64,000 nt of DNA from Polyangiaceae bacterium (GTDB lineage Bacteria; Myxococcota_A; Polyangia; Polyangiales; Polyangiaceae): NCBI GenBank assembly GCA_009780955.1, contig WQZB01000005.1, positions 41,198 to 105,197 of the forward strand. The letters are read 5' to 3'. Positions 56,232-64,000 of this stretch are shown here, one piece after another. Every line of letters starts with the position of its first letter. Positions within the stretch are counted from its first letter, which is position 1. The notes under the pieces were generated by a model. It ran no database searches. It was not told the DNA's origin and saw nothing but the letters and a program-made list of their open reading frames with translations. Both the position numbers and the translations under genes were made by a program.

Positions 56232-57569
56232 CTACGCGGAGTCGTCATGAATTGTCCGGGCTATGTCATCCACTAGCTTGCGGCGCGCTAGCTCATAGGT
56301 TTTTGGCCCAACGTCGCCCTTGGCATACGCTTTTTCTAGATCTTCCATTTCCTCGAGCAAACGTGCAGTTTGCGCTTTCGAATCACGCGGTGATGAGCGA
56401 CGCGTACCCAGCAAAATTCCTAGAGCAACACCACCGGCGGCGAGTACCGTGGCGATGCTCCTGCCTGGTCCATCGGTTGGAAGGCCCGTGAGCGCAATGG
56501 CAACGCTTGCAACGGGAGGATCTTGACGGCGAAACTGCTGCCCGGTGACAAGCGCGCGCTGCCCGGTACCGTCGGTGACCGACTGCGAAGGCGGGAACCC
56601 TCTTACTTCGAGGTCCATGCTACGCGCTGCCGGCGCGATGACGCGAGCCGCTGCGAGGTGGGGAAACATACCGACATTGAATCTCACTTCTCGCTCGCCT
56701 CGGTAAGGAAGCTGCCAGCGAAACTCGATGATGTGCTTACCAGGCGAGAACGTTCCCGTTATTCTTATTCCCTTTTGCGGCACGGCATCCATCCGAATGT
56801 TGGGGGGGGTATCTTGCGAATTCGAGAATGCCGTGTATTCGGATGGAAGAGAGAGAAGTACTTCGTTTGGCACCCACGCCGTGCGCCCGAAATTGTAAAT
56901 GGTAAAACCCTGATCGACGATCGTGCGATCGTCTCTGATCTCGGTGTAAATCATCGATTGGGTGACAAGGAGCGTTTCCTCGATGTCTTTGACGACCGGA
57001 TAAACGTGGAGCAAGACACGCGCGCCGTTTTTCGGCGTGAGCATAAACGCAGACGTAAAGAAGGTTGCGTCGTCTTTGAGAACCATGGCGCGGTACGAGA
57101 TGCCAGTCCCGGTTTCAAGTCCGCCAAACTTTGCCAAACCATCCTCGTTGGTTGACACGATGACGTTCGAGTGGCTATCTCCTTTCGCCACGGCGTGATG
57201 ATTGATATGGAGTGTTACTTCGATGTTTCGAAGTGGTTCACCTGCTGGGTCTACAACATGAACTTCCACAAGCCCGGGTAAAATGGCGGAATCTTCCTCG
57301 ACGCGATCTTCCAGGGCTTCGAGCCCAATGTCCTGACTGCTAGACTCGTTGCGCGTGCCGTCGTTTTGGCTTTGATCCGCAGGCAAGGGTTCTCCCGTAG
57401 GCAAAGCTGGGTGACCGGGAGGCAGCGGCGCGCTTTCGTCTATTGGGCGCGCGTCCGCACTTGCCGCCTCCGTATCGAGCGAATCAGGATCCGCAGCAAG
57501 CACAAAGCGGGAATTTGCCATAGCGAATGCGAGCGCAATCGCAAAAAACCATAGGATTCGCAGGGTCAT
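56232..57569 (-). CDS. Exported membrane-anchored protein with carboxypeptidase-regulatory-like domain
   Basis: 445 residues. The signal peptide (LWFFAIALAFAMANSRFVLA) and an acidic linker precede a beta-sandwich stretch (VHVVDPAGEPLRNIEVTLHI) typical of carboxypeptidase regulatory or Ig-like folds. Then come more beta strands, a C-terminal membrane helix (IATVLAAGGVALGILLG) and a short charged coil (LLEEMEDLEKAYAKGDVGPK). ATG 57569 overlaps the upstream stop (ATGA). The position after ccmF suggests a role in cytochrome c maturation or envelope assembly, but this is inference. Confidence 0.75.
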   Translation of the reverse strand: MTLRILWFFAIALAFAMANSRFVLAADPDSLDTEAASADARPIDESAPLPPGHPALPTGEPLPADQSQNDGTRNESSSQDIGLEALEDRVEEDSAILPGLVEVHVVDPAGEPLRNIEVTLHINHHAVAKGDSHSNVIVSTNEDGLAKFGGLETGTGISYRAMVLKDDATFFTSAFMLTPKNGARVLLHVYPVVKDIEETLLVTQSMIYTEIRDDRTIVDQGFTIYNFGRTAWVPNEVLLSLPSEYTAFSNSQDTPPNIRMDAVPQKGIRITGTFSPGKHIIEFRWQLPYRGEREVRFNVGMFPHLAAARVIAPAARSMDLEVRGFPPSQSVTDGTGQRALVTGQQFRRQDPPVASVAIALTGLPTDGPGRSIATVLAAGGVALGILLGTRRSSPRDSKAQTARLLEEMEDLEKAYAKGDVGPKTYELARRKLVDDIARTIHDDSA

Positions 57570-57991
57570 TGGCTGGTTTCCGTAGCGCGGAGTGCAACGC
57601 CACATCGCTTGCAGAAGCGCGCATCATGTTCGTTGGACTCGTCGCAATCGGTGCACATGACGCGATCGACGAGATTGTCATTTCGCTTTGGCGATTCGCG
57701 TGATTCGTAAGATTCCGTATTGGCCAACGCAGGGTCGATCCCACCCATCTCAATGGCTTTTTCCGCACCTCTTCTCGCCAAATGTGCGCGCACGATCTCC
57801 TCGGCTTTTGCTCGATAAGGCTCGAGGTCGAGATCCGTGCTCGTCAGCGTGTGCAGGCTTGTCCAAAAAAGCGTAATCGATCCAAGGAGCGCGCCTGCTG
57901 CAAGCACTAGGATTGCCATGGGCAAGCCGTAAATGGCCCCAAGCAAAATGGTAGCCAGGACACTGGCAATCGAAAAACCTATACGTGCCAT
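57566..57991 (-). CDS. Membrane protein with C-terminal zinc ribbon
   Basis: 141 residues. Two N-terminal hydrophobic segments (IASVLATILLGAIYG and MAILVLAAGALLGSITLFW) precede a helical region and a zinc-ribbon pattern CTDCDESNEHDARFCKRC with two CxxC pairs. ATG 57991 overlaps the ccmF 3' end by 13 bp, and the stop overlaps the next gene, so the three genes form one operon. Function unknown. Confidence 0.75.
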   Translation of the reverse strand: MARIGFSIASVLATILLGAIYGLPMAILVLAAGALLGSITLFWTSLHTLTSTDLDLEPYRAKAEEIVRAHLARRGAEKAIEMGGIDPALANTESYESRESPKRNDNLVDRVMCTDCDESNEHDARFCKRCGVALRATETSQ

Positions 57992-60462
57992 ATCATAACC
58001 TGACCGAACATTGCCAGCACGACGCCGAGCGTGATGCCTGCTGCAACGCTGCCCGCGCCGCGCACGGCATGCCAAAGCCGTGTTTCTTCCGGCTCGAGCT
58101 CCGGCCACATGCACACGAAGGCGCCGAACACGAGGATAAGACCGCCAAGCCAGATCCACCCGACGAGCGGATTGAGATGAATTTGAAACGATGCCGAATT
58201 GGTTTCGGGGTTGATGCTGCCGACCACGAGGTAAAGATCGTCTCGAATCGAATGCAGCATGGACACCTCGGTGGTTGGTGATTCTGGTGCTTTCTTGTAG
58301 AGAAATTTTGCTGGATTGAGCTTGCCTATCTCTTTGCCATTCTCGAGCACGCGCACATCGGCGAAAAACATTCGCTTCGTGCCGTCTATCTCCACGCGTG
58401 GCCCCATGTACTCGACCGCATAGCGATCGATTCTATAAACTTGCCCCGGCATGAGCGTTGTCTCTTGGTCCACGTTCCATGACTTGCCCGTAAAGCCGAG
58501 AAACATAAACACAATGCCGAGATGAACGAGGTAACCGCCGTAACGACGGCGGCTTGCAGGTGGCAACGTGACGAGCGAAACAGCAAGGCCTGGTAACAAC
58601 CCCGCATACCAAAGCGCACGTGGTGTTTTTTCGGCGCCGGTGCGAAAGCGCGAGCGATAAAGGACCACGAACTCTTGTGCGATCACCGCAATGTTGAAAA
58701 TCGACAGCGAAAACCCTAAAACGGGCGTTATCGCGTTGAACGCCTGGAGCGCTTTGCCCATGGCACCGCCGTAGAGCGCCGGGCTGGACACAACCGATGG
58801 GAACCCGAGCTTCTTGCCGACCATGACATGCAGCAAAACCGCGGCGACCCCCGCCGCAACAGGCACGCGAAAGCTTTTTTTCAAGGCTTCTGCGCTCGTT
58901 TTCTTCCAGCCGAAAAGTGTACCTACGCCCATGAGAAAGAACACCGCAAGGCCGATTGGCTGCAACCACGCGTTGAAGTGAGGGGGGCCCACCGTAACCT
59001 TTTCCTTCCAAAACGCTTCGCTCATCATCGGGAATGTGGTTCCAACGAGGATGACGAGCATGACCATGAAAAGGCCATAGTTGTTCAAAAGGAAAGTAAA
59101 CTCGCGCGAGAGTAGCGATTCGAAGCGCGGGCGCGTGGTTTTGAGACGCAGCCCGGTTGTCATGCGACGGAAAACGAGCTCGATGGCAGCGTACACGGCA
59201 CCGCCTGCGAGCACGCTGAAGGCCGTAACGTGAATGAGCGTGCGTCTGGTTTCTTGCGCACTCGCGGCCTCGGCGCCAAGCACTTCTTTCATTGCCGCCG
59301 GGTCGACGGCTGCCGGCGCAATTTTCGAAGCGACGATCCATGCCAGAGCGAGCGACGCAGCCGTTGACCAACCCGTGACAACGGCCGCAATGCGTAGGCG
59401 CTTGGTTGGGTGCAGACCACGCAGCTCGGGCCAGCGGTAAAGAACGAGCGTGAAGCACGCGGCCGCGACAAGGCCGAGAAAGCCGAGGAAATAGTCGCCA
59501 ACGGGCGACTGCGCGAACGCATGCACCGACGCGATGACACCCGATCGCGTGAGGAATGTGCCGAAAATCGTCATAAAGAATGTCAGGCACATCAGGAAAG
59601 TGTTCCACACTTTCAGCATTCCGCGACGCTCTTGAATCATCACGGAATGAACGAATGCCGCCATCGTGAAAAGCGGCATAATTGCCGCGTTTTCAACGGG
59701 ATCCCATGCCCAATAGCCACCCCAGCCAAGCTCTTCGTAAGCCCAGAGCATGCCGAGGACGTTGCCGATGGCAAGGAACATAAGCGAAAAAAGCGAGAAC
59801 TTGCGCGATGCAGAAATCCATTCGGCATCGACGCGACCTGTGCAAAGTGCTGCAATGCAGAAGGCAAATGGAATGGAGCACCCCACGAATCCCATATACA
59901 AGGCGGGTGGATGCGCCATCATATAGAAATTCTGCAGAAGTGGGTTGAGCCCCTGGCCGTCGGCCCGTACAGTAGAAACCCCCGTAGCAAAGGGGTTTGC
60001 AGCAAAAGCAAGCGCTACGCAGAAGAACATCACAATGCCCATCAGTGTGGCGATGACGTAAGGCTGAAGCTCGATGTACTTGGGCCCAATCTGCCAAAGG
60101 CACACGCTGGTATACAAACCGAGCAAGAAAAGCCAAAAAAGCAGCGAACCATCTTGTCCTCCCCAAAGCGAGGTAAGAAGGTAAAAGGTGGACATGCTTC
60201 GGTCGGAGTAATGGAAAACGTAGCGGAGCCGGAAATCGTGGCTCACGAAAGCGTAGGCGAGGCAAAGAACGGCCACGGCGATGAGGGCTGTTGTGCCGTA
60301 GGCGCCAAAGCGTGCGGCTTGCAACGTTTTCATGCGCCCGCTCGTGCCTGCCGCCATGGCAACTGCGAATGTGTAACTTGCAGCTACCATGACCGCGAGC
60401 AAAACGAACAGTCCAAACGACGGCAAATTCACCGCTGCGAAGAGGAGAGAAATTTTCGACAT
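57979..60462 (-). CDS. ccmF: Cytochrome c-type biogenesis protein CcmF (haem lyase)
   Basis: 827 residues; integral membrane protein that joins haem to apocytochrome c in system I. About 15 hydrophobic helices. The WWD-type haem-handling motif is WGGYWAWDPVENAAIMPL, preceded by histidines in YMMAHPPALYMGF and followed by LTRSGVIASVHAFA, all typical of CcmF/NrfE. The large periplasmic loop and DUF-type C-terminal domain (GIVFMFLGFTGKSWNVD) are present. ATG 60462. Other ccm genes are not adjacent. Confidence 0.94.
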   Translation of the reverse strand: MSKISLLFAAVNLPSFGLFVLLAVMVAASYTFAVAMAAGTSGRMKTLQAARFGAYGTTALIAVAVLCLAYAFVSHDFRLRYVFHYSDRSMSTFYLLTSLWGGQDGSLLFWLFLLGLYTSVCLWQIGPKYIELQPYVIATLMGIVMFFCVALAFAANPFATGVSTVRADGQGLNPLLQNFYMMAHPPALYMGFVGCSIPFAFCIAALCTGRVDAEWISASRKFSLFSLMFLAIGNVLGMLWAYEELGWGGYWAWDPVENAAIMPLFTMAAFVHSVMIQERRGMLKVWNTFLMCLTFFMTIFGTFLTRSGVIASVHAFAQSPVGDYFLGFLGLVAAACFTLVLYRWPELRGLHPTKRLRIAAVVTGWSTAASLALAWIVASKIAPAAVDPAAMKEVLGAEAASAQETRRTLIHVTAFSVLAGGAVYAAIELVFRRMTTGLRLKTTRPRFESLLSREFTFLLNNYGLFMVMLVILVGTTFPMMSEAFWKEKVTVGPPHFNAWLQPIGLAVFFLMGVGTLFGWKKTSAEALKKSFRVPVAAGVAAVLLHVMVGKKLGFPSVVSSPALYGGAMGKALQAFNAITPVLGFSLSIFNIAVIAQEFVVLYRSRFRTGAEKTPRALWYAGLLPGLAVSLVTLPPASRRRYGGYLVHLGIVFMFLGFTGKSWNVDQETTLMPGQVYRIDRYAVEYMGPRVEIDGTKRMFFADVRVLENGKEIGKLNPAKFLYKKAPESPTTEVSMLHSIRDDLYLVVGSINPETNSASFQIHLNPLVGWIWLGGLILVFGAFVCMWPELEPEETRLWHAVRGAGSVAAGITLGVVLAMFGQVMIWHV

Positions 60463-60483
60463 GAGAGATCTCGACGCCTAACA

Positions 60484-60510
60484 CTACTGCCGGAATGCTT
60501 CCGGCAGTAG
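60484..60510. other. Perfect 12-bp hairpin upstream of ccmF
   Basis: CTACTGCCGGAA (60484-60495) and TTCCGGCAGTAG (60499-60510) pair perfectly around TGC. It sits 22 bp before the ccmF start codon on the minus strand and would be in its leader RNA if transcribed from upstream. There is no U-tract on the minus strand, so it may be a regulatory or mRNA-stabilising hairpin. Confidence 0.7.
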
Positions 60511-60525
60511 CGCTGAAGTTAGCGC
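60509..60525 (+). terminator. Short hairpin with T-tract
   Basis: AGCGCT (60509-60514), a GAAGTT loop, and AGCGCT (60521-60526) followed by TTTT. It has the form of a weak intrinsic terminator for plus-strand transcription. No plus-strand gene ends here, so its role is doubtful. Confidence 0.35.
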
Positions 60526-60536
60526 TTTTTGCGTGT

Positions 60537-61013
60537 CTAGCAGCCTTCGATGACAAGCGGTTCGAGGAGCGATAGCCCCTGTTCGAATTGGCCTTTGGGT
60601 AAGCTCGCCCACGAGAGACGAAACCCATTCGGTGCGCCGAAAAAAACTCCTGCGCCAACGAGCACGCCGCGACGTTCGAGCAAAGCTTCGATTTTGGGCA
60701 GCAGATCGCCTTCGCCCGGCAGTGTGACGAAGCCAAAGAGTCCTTCGCTCGGCGAGCTCCATCGCGCATGAGGAAAACGCCGGACCCAGGCCTCGGCCAC
60801 CGCGCGCTTGCCGCCAAATAGGTTGCGCGCGCGCCGAGACAAGGCCGAAGTGGCCGACAGTGCCGCAACACCAAGGCTTGCATGCGAAGTGGGCAGGTGC
60901 CCGCACGTTGCGACGAGCGCGCTATTTTCGCGCTCGGCAAGGATTGGCGGCGCAACGACCCAGCCAATGCGTTGGGGGCCGAGACCATAGGCTATCGAAT
61001 GGCGCGCGCCCAT
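60537..61013 (-). pseudogene. Aminotransferase C-terminal fragment
   Basis: The frame reads SIAYGLGPQRIGWVVAPP, then GGKRAVAEAWVRRFP and GVLVGAGVFFGAPNGFRLSW, the C-terminal part of a fold-type I PLP aminotransferase. In intact enzymes the first stretch is SKAYGLGPQRIGW with the PLP lysine; here that position is Ile, and the entire N-terminal two-thirds is absent. The upstream neighbour's stop is only 44 bp away. A decayed gene. Confidence 0.75.
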
Positions 61014-61056
61014 AGTGCTCGCTTGCCCAACGCAAGTAGTGGTTCGTGCCGAACAC

Positions 61057-61653
61057 TTAATGTTTCTCCTGGCCCGCCTCCGCCGCCGCGGTGATCGTGG
61101 CCTCACGCACGACCGCAGCATTCGATTCCGAAAGCTTCATAGTGCCTTGTAGTTGGTTGCCTGCGAGTGTTGCCACGAGCGTTCCGGTGAGCCCCATATC
61201 GCTCGGATCTTTGCGGCGGATTGTGGCCAAAAGCGTATTTTCGTCCGCGGTGCCGTCGATGATGGTGTTGCCGAGCGGTCCGCCTTCGCTCACACCCGAG
61301 ATGCGGCCGCCCGTGTCGACCGTGAGCGTGAGCGTTCCTTCGCCGAGCATTCGCGACGAATCATTTTTGAATTTCACCCCAGACCAGCCTGCACCGTCTG
61401 GCACATAAAGAGTTCCGGGCACAATTGTGTAGGTTGCATGAAAGTGCTTGGCGGTTGTCGCGGCAACGACGCCATCCGCGGGCGAGGCGGTCACCGCGGC
61501 AGGCATAGCAACGTCGGCCGTGGTGTTGGCAGTTGCGTTGGCCGGGGCACCGGCGTCGGTCGGCGCGGACATCTTCGAGCACGCCGCGTTCATTGCTGCG
61601 AGCGCTGCGAGCGCAGCGAGCGCAACGTGCGTGAGCGCCGTTTGCCGTGTCAC
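61057..61653 (-). CDS. Lipoprotein of unknown function
   Basis: 198 residues. The signal peptide ALAALAALAAMNAAC predicts lipidation at Cys25. An Ala/Thr linker precedes a beta-rich domain (FHATYTIVPGTLYVPDG, EGTLTLTVDTGGRISGVSEG, LTGTLVATLAGNQLQGTMKL) resembling a small barrel or lipocalin-like fold. GTG 61653 overlaps the sctQ stop (GTGA). Being coupled to sctQ, it might belong to the secretion apparatus, but no specific family was recognised. Confidence 0.72.
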   Translation of the reverse strand: MTRQTALTHVALAALAALAAMNAACSKMSAPTDAGAPANATANTTADVAMPAAVTASPADGVVAATTAKHFHATYTIVPGTLYVPDGAGWSGVKFKNDSSRMLGEGTLTLTVDTGGRISGVSEGGPLGNTIIDGTADENTLLATIRRKDPSDMGLTGTLVATLAGNQLQGTMKLSESNAAVVREATITAAAEAGQEKH

Positions 61654-62870
61654 CGCGAGCCACCGGATTTGAGGATCCGCACGGCGTATTCGCCGTCGAT
61701 TTGCACGAGCTCGCCTCGCGCAATTTCCACGCCGCCTACCCGAAGCACCGCGGGTGCGCCGATCTTTCGTCCGATTGCTAGGACGTCGCCAGGATGGATG
61801 GCCGCCCACTTTCGAGCAGTCATTTCGACGACTCCCAGCTCGACGCGGACAACAACGGGCACGTCGTCGAGCACATCGCCCGTCGCCGTGGCGGTTGCAT
61901 TCGTTTCTTCCGACATGGCTTCCTTTTTCTCGTGATTCTCAGAATTTTCAGACGAGGGCGGGTCCCACGAATGGGCCTCCGCGAGCTCTCGTATCATAAG
62001 CTGTCCGTTTTCGGCGAGCTCCGCACCGATGCCCATTTCGGAGGTGCCAACAACCATGGCTACACGCCCTTTGAGGGCGCCTTCTTTGCCAATCGACAAC
62101 GGGAAGGATCCTGGGACAAATGCATCGCCAACCAACAGGGACTCGACGTCGGCGCGATCTGCGAGCGTGGTCGCCACAACGAGCGGTACGGCCAGCGGAG
62201 CATCGCCGAGCCGTTCGAGAGCGCTTTTCGTTTTGTTGGCTTCGTCCGACGGTGCCTCCATCATTTCGCGAAGGGTGATGCGCGCATCAAAGGCATCTCG
62301 GCCGATAAGAATCGTGAACCATGCTGTTGTCAGCGCGGGATCGGCCGAGGCAAGATCGCGTACAAGGGCCACGGCCGGTCCCGCCGCCACGACGCGCAAC
62401 GTGTCCACAGCGCCGGGCGCTTGTGCACGTTGCAAGGTTGCCAGCACAATGGCGGCCGCCGCACCTGCAATCGCCGGCGATGCCGTGCGCGAATGATCGG
62501 TAATGCGCGGGGCCCGCTGCCCGAGTGCCTTCGTGATGAGGGTGGCCGCGAGCGCGCCATCGAGATCGATGAGGAAGCTTTGCGATAGCGCCCGAGTTTC
62601 GGAGCGCGAAACAATGACTCCAACTGCATCGTCGGCGCTGTGCCTTGGGTGGGCCGTGCGTATGCGCCGGAACCGGATCTCGATGGGCTGCCCGGCCAAT
62701 TCCGAGAGCGATGCCATAACGGCATCGACATCGACGAGCGCGCGGCCAATTCGGAGAAGCCGCGCTTGGATTGCGATCTCGTGGCGCGTAAGTGCCTCGA
62801 TGGATCGCCATGGAAAAGGCTGGTAGTGGGCGCGCGCAGTTCTCACGGCTTTTTTGTGGCAAGGGTCCAA
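61650..62870 (-). CDS. sctQ: Type III secretion cytoplasmic ring protein SctQ (YscQ/FliM-FliN related)
   Basis: 406 residues. The C-terminal SPOA domain has VPVVVRVELGVVEMTARKWA, then HPGDVLAIGRKIGAPAVLRV and GELVQIDGEYAVRIL, the FliN/SctQ signature. An earlier SPOA-like region lies near VGDAFVPGSFPLS, and the N-terminal part resembles SctQ. It would form the sorting platform of an injectisome. Only sctQ is present in this cluster; fliO and sctR are 26 kb away. A lipoprotein gene is coupled to its 3' end. Confidence 0.82.
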   Translation of the reverse strand: MDPCHKKAVRTARAHYQPFPWRSIEALTRHEIAIQARLLRIGRALVDVDAVMASLSELAGQPIEIRFRRIRTAHPRHSADDAVGVIVSRSETRALSQSFLIDLDGALAATLITKALGQRAPRITDHSRTASPAIAGAAAAIVLATLQRAQAPGAVDTLRVVAAGPAVALVRDLASADPALTTAWFTILIGRDAFDARITLREMMEAPSDEANKTKSALERLGDAPLAVPLVVATTLADRADVESLLVGDAFVPGSFPLSIGKEGALKGRVAMVVGTSEMGIGAELAENGQLMIRELAEAHSWDPPSSENSENHEKKEAMSEETNATATATGDVLDDVPVVVRVELGVVEMTARKWAAIHPGDVLAIGRKIGAPAVLRVGGVEIARGELVQIDGEYAVRILKSGGSR

Positions 62871-63556
62871 TGCCTGTCGCTCGTCATAGCGGCGTCATTC
62901 GAAATGCCAAGGCCGCGGGCAAGCACGCAAATTTCACGCACTGTGAGGGACGCGCCGAGCGAATCGCGAAAAATTTTGCGCTGGTGCTCGAAGGTATCGA
63001 AGAGCGCGGCGTTTTCGGGTGGTGTACCGCCATAGCGTTCAACCAGGCGATCGATATCGCTTGCTTGGTCGGGCCGCGCCAGATCGCGGACGAACAGCAC
63101 ACCACCTTTCGCCGTGACGCGCCACATTTCCGCGACGACACGCGCTGGTTCGGCAATGTGATGAAGAATCGAGTTTGAGATCGTCCAGTTGAACGCGCCA
63201 TCTTGGTAAGGCAGCGCCTTCGCATCGACCTCGGCGAGCGCGATGCGGTGGCTTAACTCCGCGCGTTCGATGTTCGCGCGACCTACGTTCAGCATGTTGA
63301 CTCCAAGATCGATTCCCAACAAGCGCACATTATGCATGCGAGCACAAAGCTCGATCGGAATGAGCGCGGTGCCGGTTCCCACGTCGAGCACGCGGAAAAG
63401 GGGCTGGGGTTCGCCTTCGGTGATGGCGGTGCCGGACGCGAACTCGATCAGGTCTTGGCAAAACCGCGCGTTGACCTCCGCATGATCCATCGCATCGTAA
63501 GCCATGGCTTCTTCTGGCGAATCCATGATTTCCGGCTCGAGTACCCGCTGCAACAT
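62843..63556 (-). CDS. Class I SAM-dependent methyltransferase
   Basis: 237 residues. SAM-binding motif I VLDVGTGTALIPIELCA, the acidic residue after strand 2 in LLGIDLG, and FNWTISNSILHHIAEPARVV typical of motif post-I/II. The N terminus VLEPEIMDSPEEAMAYDAMDH is recurrent in this class. ATG 63556 is chosen; the frame opens at 63631. It overlaps sctQ by 28 bp. Substrate unknown; small-molecule or lipid methylation is possible. Confidence 0.86.
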   Translation of the reverse strand: MLQRVLEPEIMDSPEEAMAYDAMDHAEVNARFCQDLIEFASGTAITEGEPQPLFRVLDVGTGTALIPIELCARMHNVRLLGIDLGVNMLNVGRANIERAELSHRIALAEVDAKALPYQDGAFNWTISNSILHHIAEPARVVAEMWRVTAKGGVLFVRDLARPDQASDIDRLVERYGGTPPENAALFDTFEHQRKIFRDSLGASLTVREICVLARGLGISNDAAMTSDRHWTLATKKP

Positions 63557-63662
63557 GGCGCCGCCAAGAATCGCACACCTTCGGTCCCGCAGGCGAGTCG
63601 CGGCGCTCGCACCCATGAAAATGCGGGTCACCGTCCAACGTAAGACTTCGAGTCAAACTCGA

Positions 63663-64000
63663 TCACATACCCCACACCATGACCGAGCGGCCATCGGCGC
63701 TGCGCTCTTGCACGAAGACCTTCTCGTCCCAACTTCGCTTTTTGCTCGGGTCGACAACCATCAGGTGGGCCTCGTCCGAAGCGCACTGGTCGGCATACTT
63801 CGCCGTCTGCGTGAGTCCTTCCTCGATCGTCGCCTCCAGCGAGCGGCGCTCACGCACGACCTTCATCTCCACCACGAATCGCTGCTCCGCCCGCTTCCCA
63901 TCTACCTGTCGAAAGAACCGCACGAAGAGATCTGCGCGCCCCCTTCCCAACGCGTACTCGCGCTCGATTCGCCCGCCACCGTTGACCACGCGCTGCAGCC
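63663..64000 (-). CDS. PD-(D/E)XK nuclease-domain protein (C-terminal part, cut by window edge)
   Basis: The visible 112 residues contain GGRIEREYALGRGRADLFVRF, then RFVVEMKVVRE and QTAKYADQCASDEAHLMVVD, matching the PD-(D/E)XK domain at the C terminus of many AAA-ATPase (PDDEXK_9 type) proteins: Asp in GRADLF, ExK in VEMKV. Reading continues past 64000, so the gene is incomplete here and its N-terminal domain is not seen. Its stop lies about 110 bp past the start of the methyltransferase gene. Confidence 0.75.
   Translation of the reverse strand, partial: LQRVVNGGGRIEREYALGRGRADLFVRFFRQVDGKRAEQRFVVEMKVVRERRSLEATIEEGLTQTAKYADQCASDEAHLMVVDPSKKRSWDEKVFVQERSADGRSVMVWGM

Noticed and set aside
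59410..60988. Long open frames opposite ccmF on the plus strand and in another minus-strand frame
   Set aside because: They are Arg/His-rich shadows of the haem lyase frame, with no motif and low-complexity composition.

Overview
The window reads as a stretch of chromosome from a Myxococcota-like (delta-proteobacterial) bacterium. The signs are moderately high GC, many ATGA/GTGA gene overlaps, an NtrC-type two-component pair, a secreted trypsin-like lipoprotein with a MYXO-CTERM-like tail, scattered type III secretion genes and the futalosine menaquinone gene mqnD. The assignment is inference; no 16S or other phylogenetic marker was compared. The dnaN-recF-gyrB block at 50.9-55.8 kb and two near-perfect parS sites at 41.0 and 42.5 kb place the window close to the replication origin. 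An AT-rich stretch with two DnaA-box-like 9-mers lies just upstream of dnaN, but dnaA itself is not next to it.

Layout. 0-3.3 kb: tRNA-Val followed directly by two adenine DNA methyltransferase genes, the first with no clear start and with a repeat element fused in frame. 3.5-7 kb: a 1180-residue GH13 glycosidase. 7.1-12.6 kb, minus strand: histidine kinase, sigma-54 activator, BtuF-like binding protein, HAD phosphatase and a coiled-coil lipoprotein. 12.7-22.8 kb: secreted protease, outer-membrane protein, mqnD, ferritin-like diiron protein, S1-domain protein, membrane metallophosphoesterase, an Rpn-type nuclease beside a broken TetR gene, and small envelope proteins. 22.8-29.2 kb: a coupled BamA/TamA-like and TamB pair. 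29.3-33.3 kb: two membrane proteins, a degenerate M28-like protein, a CPCC protein, a pentameric ligand-gated channel homologue and a lipoprotein. 33.4-36.8 kb: HisN-like phosphatase, SpoIIAA-like protein, tRNA-Ala, and fliO plus fliP/sctR. 36.9-43.6 kb: lysC, aroC, a fused aroK-aroB, bioF, bioD, and a CcmA-like ATPase. 44.0-48.3 kb: MoxR, DUF58 and transglutaminase operon. 48.2-55.8 kb: dnaN, recF, gyrB and clpB on the minus strand. 56.2-60.5 kb: ccmF and two envelope genes. 60.5-64 kb: aminotransferase remnant, lipoprotein, sctQ, methyltransferase, and the end of a PD-(D/E)XK gene cut by the window edge.

The most striking feature is two families of short palindromic repeats. Family A is a 123-bp REPIN/MITE-like element with 22-bp terminal inverted repeats starting GACCGC. 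There are three full copies plus several half, end-only and minimal copies. Family B is made of GTAGGGGC...GCCCCTAC palindromes with interchangeable cores, often arrayed with a shared linker. Both families sit at gene ends. Family A ends repeatedly provide the stop codon of the adjacent gene (GH13, lipoprotein, diiron protein, tamB, clpB, dnaN). Both families also occur in frame inside genes: A in the methylase, B in bioF and in the tail of the protease. A/B chimeras occur at 16.1 and 33.3 kb. No transposase that could move either family is present.
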